A stretch of DNA of 25,286 bases from an uncultured Prevotella sp. (GTDB lineage: Bacteria; Bacteroidota; Bacteroidia; Bacteroidales; Bacteroidaceae), in assembly GCA_927910885.1 (NCBI GenBank), contig CAKMOD010000106.1, forward strand, positions 1-25,286, given 5' to 3'. Numbering within the stretch: position 1 is the stretch's first letter; each line of letters starts with the position of its first letter. A model generated the notes under the pieces. It did no database searches. It saw nothing but the letters and a program-made list of their open reading frames with translations, and was not told the origin of the DNA. Shown here piece by piece: positions 21,469 to 25,286 of the stretch. The translations under genes were made by a program, and so were the position numbers.

Positions 21469-21669
21469 ATGGAGTATTTACCAAAAGACCCAGCGATATT
21501 AGTGAGCAGCGTGAATATGCTGTTACGTGATGAAGAGTTTGATTCTTTAGAGTCACTTTGTTACAATTTCAATGAAGATATAGATAAGCTCAAAGCTAAC
21601 TTGCGTGAAGCAGGTTATGTATATAGCGAAGAACAGCGTCAGTTTCGCCCAATAGGTTTTGATGAATAA
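21469..21669 (+). CDS. DUF4250 small protein
   Basis: The product is 66 aa, acidic and without signal peptide or membrane segment. The pattern LPKDPAILVSSVNMLLRDEEFDSLESLC...LREAGYVYSEEQRQF is that of DUF4250, a small family widespread in Firmicutes and Bacteroidota whose members are 50-70 aa. The function is unknown. The helix-turn-helix-like arrangement near LESLCYNFNEDIDKLKANLREAGY (about residues 27-50) is suggestive but unproven. It follows cdd by 27 nt and precedes a strong terminator. Confidence 0.85.
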   Translation: MEYLPKDPAILVSSVNMLLRDEEFDSLESLCYNFNEDIDKLKANLREAGYVYSEEQRQFRPIGFDE

Positions 21670-21684
21670 ATAGGTAATAGTAGA

Positions 21685-21728
21685 TAAATAAAGCACGCCA
21701 TACAATCCTGCATGGCGTGCTTTATTTA
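21685..21728. terminator. Bidirectional terminator between the DUF4250 and YbjQ-family genes
   Basis: Seventeen base pairs pair perfectly: TAAATAAAGCACGCCAT (21685-21701) with ATGGCGTGCTTTATTTA (21712-21728), loop ACAATCCTGC. U-rich flanks stand on both sides, so it can stop plus-strand transcription from cdd-DUF4250 and minus-strand transcription from the YbjQ-family gene. Confidence 0.93.
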
Positions 21729-21820
21729 TATGTTCAATACGATTTCCCACTATTATTCAGCGAAGGGAAAGTACTCCTTTCTGTATTTCAGAGCCTTTCA
21801 AGACTTGTGACAACCGTCTC

Positions 21821-22138
21821 TTATATAACTACGGCAGTACCAGAACAGGTGACCATGAGCATAGAACCACCCTGTCCGACAGTCTCATAATCGAGGTCAA
21901 TACCAACGATAGCGTTAGCACCAAGTGCTTCTGCACGTTGCATCATTTCCTGAATGGAGGTTTCTTTGCCTTCACGCAGCACCTTTTCATAGGCTTCGCT
22001 GCGTCCACCGATGAAGTCCCTGATGCCGGCAAGAAAGTCTTTTATGAAGTTAGCACCGATAATTGTTTCTCCAGTGACAATTCCTTTATACTCTTTGATA
22101 GGACGACCTTCAATGGTTGGGGTTGTTGTGATAATCAT
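21821..22138 (-). CDS. YbjQ (UPF0145) family heavy-metal-binding-domain protein
   Basis: The product is 105 aa, the usual length of the YbjQ/UPF0145 family. Signatures are IITTTPTIEGRPIKEYKGIVTGETIIGANFIKDF at the start, GGRSEAYEKVLREGKE in the middle, and the conserved core A-LGANAIVGIDLDYETVG followed by GSMLMVTCSGTAV at the end. The fold is known as a pentameric beta-rich ring and the 'heavy metal binding' label is a database name; the biological function is unknown. It is convergent with cdd-DUF4250 and shares their terminator. A CAAAGATA at 22208-22215, read on the minus strand as TATCTTTG, could be its -7 box, about 70 nt upstream. Confidence 0.9.
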   Translation of the reverse strand: MIITTTPTIEGRPIKEYKGIVTGETIIGANFIKDFLAGIRDFIGGRSEAYEKVLREGKETSIQEMMQRAEALGANAIVGIDLDYETVGQGGSMLMVTCSGTAVVI

Positions 22139-22250
22139 AATCTTTTGTCAGTATTAATAATATAATTGATATGTAGACTTATTACTTGATGTCTTACAAA
22201 TACATGACAAAGATAATAAAAATTCTATGTAGACGCATCATGGCTGACAA

Positions 22251-22266
22251 TAATTTTGTAATTTTG
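22251..22266 (+). promoter_or_regulatory. Two candidate -7 boxes for cysS
   Basis: TAATTTTG occurs twice in a row (22251-22258 and 22259-22266), each a match to TAnnTTTG. The -33 region is poor (TATG near 22226-22229), so this is only a partial promoter match. Start of transcription would be about 20-30 nt before the cysS ATG. Confidence 0.45.
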
Positions 22267-22293
22267 CATCATTAAGATATAAACAACGGCATT

Positions 22294-23781
22294 ATGCAAG
22301 ACTTAGTAATTTACAATACACTGCATCGTAAGAAGGAACTCTTCCAACCGATTGCAGCTCCTAACGTAGGAATGTATGTCTGTGGACCAACTGTTTATGG
22401 TGATCCACACCTCGGACACGCACGTCCTGCTATCACCTTTGATATTCTTTTCCGCTATCTTAAACACATAGGGTACAAGGTTCGTTATGTTCGTAACATC
22501 ACGGACGTGGGCCACTTGGAGCATGATGCTGACGAAGGTGACGACAAAATAGAGAAGAAGGCACGTCTTGAGCAGTTGGAGCCAATGGAGATTGCGCAGC
22601 ATTATACCAACCGCTATCATGATGCTATGCGTTCGCTCAATGTTCTTCCACCAAGCATCGAACCGCATGCAACAGGTCATATCATTGAGCAGGAAGAGTT
22701 AGTAAAGCAAATTCTTGCCAACGGCTATGCTTATGAAAGCAATGGAAGTATCTACTTTGATGTAGAGAAATATGATAAGGACCACCACTATGGTGTTCTT
22801 TCTGGTCGTAACATCACTGACATGATAAACAACTCTCGCGAGTTGGCAGGCGTTGGTGAGAAGCGTAATCAGGTAGACTTTGCCCTTTGGAAGCGTGCTA
22901 TGCCAGAACATATCATGCAATGGCCATCTCCATGGAGCGATGGTTTCCCAGGCTGGCATTGTGAGTGTACAGCGATGGGACGCAAGTATTTGGGCGATCA
23001 CTTCGATATCCACGGTGGCGGTATGGACCTAATCTTCCCTCATCATGAGTGCGAGATTGCACAAGCTGTGGCTTCACAGGGTGACGAAATGGTGAAGTAT
23101 TGGATGCATAACAATATGATTACCATCAACGGACAGAAGATGGGCAAGTCGCTTGGCAACTTTATTACGCTTGAACAGTTCTTTACTGGTGAGCATGACA
23201 CGCTCACACAGGCTTACTCTCCAATGACAATTCGCTTCTTCATCCTCTCTGCTCACTATCGTGGAACAGTCGACTTCTCTAACGAGGCACTACAAGCAGC
23301 TGAGAAGGGATATGAGCGTTTGATGAATGGTATTGAAGACTTGGCACGCATTCAGCCTGCTGCAGTATCAGATGAGAATACAAAGAAGTTTGTTGCTGGC
23401 TTCCGTCAGAAGTGCTATGATGCAATGAACGACGATTTGATGACGCCTGCTGTTATCTCAACTCTTTTTGAGGCTTGCCACTTGGTGAACATCCTCATTG
23501 ACCATAAGGCACAGATTTCAGCCGACGACCTTAAGGAACTTACAGAGGCAATGCAGCTCTTTGCCTTCGATATCCTCGGTCTTCAGAATGAGCGTGGAGC
23601 CAATAACGATGCTCGTGAGGAGGCTTACGGCAAGGTTGTCGATATGGTTCTCGACCTCCGTGCAAAGGCAAAAGCAGAGAAGAACTGGGCTGTTAGCGAC
23701 CAGATTCGTGATGCTCTCGCTGAGGCTGGTTTCCAAGTTAAAGACACCAAGGACGGTGTTACGTGGAAACTTGACCGATAA
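22294..23781 (+). CDS. cysS: Cysteine-tRNA ligase
   Basis: The product is 495 aa, class Ia synthetase, charging tRNA-Cys with cysteine. Motifs: MYVCGPTVYGDPHLGHAR with the HIGH motif HLGH (39-42), zinc ligands Cys30, Cys225 (WHCECTAM), His250 and Glu254 (FPHHECE), and the KMSKS motif present as KMGKS (282-286). The GDLF/IHGGGMDL region and the C-terminal anticodon-binding helices (residues 320-495) are complete. Compared with the E. coli enzyme, Cys225/His250/Glu254 are each shifted by 16 residues, which indicates a small insertion, consistent with EHDADEGDDKIEKKARLEQLEPME. KMGKS is a mild variant that keeps both lysines. Confidence 0.96.
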   Translation: MQDLVIYNTLHRKKELFQPIAAPNVGMYVCGPTVYGDPHLGHARPAITFDILFRYLKHIGYKVRYVRNITDVGHLEHDADEGDDKIEKKARLEQLEPMEIAQHYTNRYHDAMRSLNVLPPSIEPHATGHIIEQEELVKQILANGYAYESNGSIYFDVEKYDKDHHYGVLSGRNITDMINNSRELAGVGEKRNQVDFALWKRAMPEHIMQWPSPWSDGFPGWHCECTAMGRKYLGDHFDIHGGGMDLIFPHHECEIAQAVASQGDEMVKYWMHNNMITINGQKMGKSLGNFITLEQFFTGEHDTLTQAYSPMTIRFFILSAHYRGTVDFSNEALQAAEKGYERLMNGIEDLARIQPAAVSDENTKKFVAGFRQKCYDAMNDDLMTPAVISTLFEACHLVNILIDHKAQISADDLKELTEAMQLFAFDILGLQNERGANNDAREEAYGKVVDMVLDLRAKAKAEKNWAVSDQIRDALAEAGFQVKDTKDGVTWKLDR

Positions 23782-23797
23782 ACATAAACTTTATACA

Positions 23798-23836
23798 ACT
23801 TCATCGAGGAGTGGATATTCTATTTGTCGGTGAAGT
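23798..23836 (+). terminator. Weak hairpin after cysS
   Basis: ACTTCATCGA pairs with TCGGTGAAGT (10 bp, one G-U pair) around a 19-nt loop, 16 nt after the cysS stop. No U-run follows, so it may be a processing or 3'-end-protecting hairpin more than a terminator. Confidence 0.4.
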
Positions 23837-23898
23837 AAGAAGTAGATAAAAGGGTTGTGAGTGGATGCTATTCTATGTGTTGCTCATATCCATTCCTG

Positions 23899-23968
23899 TA
23901 AGGATAGATATTCTTAGTATGTGTCAGCGTTGATGCGCAGTGTATTAGGAATACCTATCCTTATTTTT
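23899..23968 (+). terminator. Long-loop inverted repeat ending in a T-run
   Basis: TAAGGATAGATATTC (23899-23913) and GAATACCTATCCTTA (23949-23963) are inverted repeats over 15 bp with one mismatch, followed by TTTTTTATT. The loop is about 35 nt. It could end transcription from cysS; it could also be an operator for the gene starting at 24007. Confidence 0.5.
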
Positions 23969-24006
23969 TATTCAATTATTAGAAGGATAAAAACCACCTG
24001 AACAAT

Positions 24007-24972
24007 ATGAAACGAAAAAAGACTCTTCTTCTTTCTTGCTTGATAACCGTGCTGGTAGGGCTTGGCTTACTCTTTTGGTTACTTCCTGCTATGCAGACTA
24101 CTAAGCCAGTAACGATTGCAAAAGACTCGGATTCTGTTGTTTCCGTGCTTCCGAAAGCTGTTGTAGATGACACGACAAAAGATATAAATGTCATCAGAGA
24201 TTATTATCGTCTCTATCTTAAAAGAGCAAATGGTCAGGATATTTCTATCCATGATGAGCGTAGGTTTCTCACGCAGACATTGATAGATAAGCTGTGTTAT
24301 TGCGGTGGAACTAACTATTTACCTTTGTTCCCACTTGAAGACAATAGGGACCCAAGATGGTCGTTGGATAATTTAAAAATACGCTCTGAGGGTGGAAACT
24401 GGTATAGCATACAGTTATATGACCACAAACTAAAGAGCAATTGCAATCTTGCTTTGCGAATGGTAACTGACAAAGATGGGCAAAGAAAGATTGGTTTTGC
24501 CTATCAATATGGGCAAGCTACGGAGTTCTCGGACGCAGATATTTACAAGAAACTTGTGAAGATGAACGAACATCCAAAAGATGAAATTGCTTTTCTTAAG
24601 GCTTTTATCCGTTCTTATCTTTCCCTGAATCTGACGATTGACCTCAATGCACCTGCTTATAGAAAATATCTCTGCGAGAAGTTTGTGAAAGCAGGAGCAG
24701 GAGTCTATAAGAACAAGTATTCTGGTAATTATCAAATAGACTGGTTGGATAGTCCCGGTATTGATTATCTTTCAGATATTCCTACCTTTTCCATTGTTCC
24801 CAATAAAGAAGGGGAAGGATACTTTGTCATACCAGAGGGCGCAGCTACTTACGAAGGATATTATGTGAATGTTGGAAAACGAAACGGGCATTATTATATT
24901 ATGCAATACGGTACAACAGACCCAGATATAGAACCATCGGACGATATTGAGCCGGTAACTATTGAAGAATAG
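24007..24972 (+). CDS. Membrane-anchored protein with two DUF3828-like repeats
   Basis: The product is 321 aa. It starts with a basic cluster (MKRKK) and one hydrophobic segment (about 6-27), which is better read as a membrane anchor than as a lipoprotein signal because the only Cys (residue 11) follows too short a core. Residues 60-310 hold two similar units: VIRDYYRLYLK...ISIHDERRFLTQTLIDKL and FLKAFIRSYLSLN...DLNAPAYRKYLCEKFV, each followed by a beta-rich half ending in a Tyr-Gly (FAYQYG, IMQYG). This matches the layout of DUF3828 family proteins as I recall it. The function is unknown; related proteins are exported and of NTF2-like shape. It is a single gene after a long inverted repeat, with no partner seen. 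Confidence 0.7.
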   Translation: MKRKKTLLLSCLITVLVGLGLLFWLLPAMQTTKPVTIAKDSDSVVSVLPKAVVDDTTKDINVIRDYYRLYLKRANGQDISIHDERRFLTQTLIDKLCYCGGTNYLPLFPLEDNRDPRWSLDNLKIRSEGGNWYSIQLYDHKLKSNCNLALRMVTDKDGQRKIGFAYQYGQATEFSDADIYKKLVKMNEHPKDEIAFLKAFIRSYLSLNLTIDLNAPAYRKYLCEKFVKAGAGVYKNKYSGNYQIDWLDSPGIDYLSDIPTFSIVPNKEGEGYFVIPEGAATYEGYYVNVGKRNGHYYIMQYGTTDPDIEPSDDIEPVTIEE

Positions 24973-25084
24973 TGACAGAGTAGGTCTGAGTAAGATAGGA
25001 GACGGGAGCCTTTTAATGTGTTGTAAATACTCTTTTTACAAACATGACAGCATGTGTTAGAAGTATAATAAATCTGTTTTCCGA

Positions 25085-25149
25085 ATTATTTTCATGAAGA
25101 AAAATATTTCTTTTCATGAAATAAATTCTTCTTTTCGTGAAAATAATTT
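25085..25149. repeat. TTTTCATGAAAA array, locus B (three units)
   Basis: Three palindromic units of the TTTTCATGAA type (ATTATTTTCATGAAG, TTTCTTTTCATGAAAT, TTCTTTTCGTGAAAA) with a period of about 21 nt, in the gap after the gene ending at 24972. It is of the same family as 17605-17684. The rest of the gap (24973-25084 and 25150-25286) holds a small AAGGTTC/GAACCTT hairpin (25167-25181) and nothing else I can support. Confidence 0.75.
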
Positions 25150-25286
25150 GGCAAATGGCAATTCTTAAGGTTCAGAACCTTGGTTTTGACCTTTTTATTC
25201 TTTTACTTTTTCACCCTTCAAGATTGGCTTTAAACAGGAATGTTTACTTTATTTTAAAGAGCTTAATATGCTGTTTTCGTTATTAT

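Overview
The window looks like chromosomal DNA from a Prevotella-type member of the Bacteroidota. The evidence is the set of protein families (a Bacteroidota-type uracil phosphoribosyltransferase, DUF6089 and DUF6242 proteins, DUF4250, several OmpH/Skp copies next to bamA), the moderate-to-low GC content, and Bacteroidota promoters: a -7 box TAnnTTTG, in the best cases preceded by TTTG about 20 nt upstream. The genus is inferred from gene content, not from a database search.

Positions 1-900 are accessory in character. They hold the tail of an unrecognised gene, a glycine-zipper reading frame that seems broken by a 5-nt tandem duplication, a doubtful 55-aa ORF and the first copy of a dispersed repeat. 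Positions 908-4273 hold an exported protein and a two-gene membrane module (LemA family plus a DUF3137-type protein) behind a very good promoter. On the minus strand lie an S41 family peptidase (4435-5697) and upp (5885-6544). Divergent from upp is pckA (6825-8438), with a clear promoter and terminator. A gap of about 970 nt after pckA holds only dispersed repeats, then comes a minus-strand KilA-N domain gene that contains a 26-bp perfect palindrome.

The core of the window is a cell-envelope cluster on the plus strand (10706-20871): a DUF6242-like Asp-box lipoprotein, a DUF6089 outer-membrane protein, uppS (undecaprenyl carrier lipid), bamA (outer-membrane protein assembly), three OmpH/Skp-like periplasmic chaperone genes, murI (D-glutamate for peptidoglycan) and a beta-helix lipoprotein. 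uppS and bamA overlap. These genes serve envelope biogenesis together. The first ompH copy shows an apparent frameshift inside its signal peptide. A terminator-like hairpin separates the second and third ompH genes.

The right end carries cdd, a DUF4250 gene, a convergent YbjQ-family gene sharing a 17-bp-stem bidirectional terminator, cysS, and a membrane-anchored protein with two DUF3828-like repeats. Several palindromic intergenic repeat families recur: a CTGTCACT-ended element, a TTTTCATGAAAA array with a period of about 21 nt, a GTGCGGA/TCCGCAC hairpin element, and a GGCTAAT inverted-repeat element. No rRNA, tRNA, CRISPR array or complete insertion sequence was seen. The most notable unexplained signals are the ompH signal-peptide frameshift, the palindrome in the KilA-N gene, the structured element before murI and the two TTTTCATGAAAA arrays.
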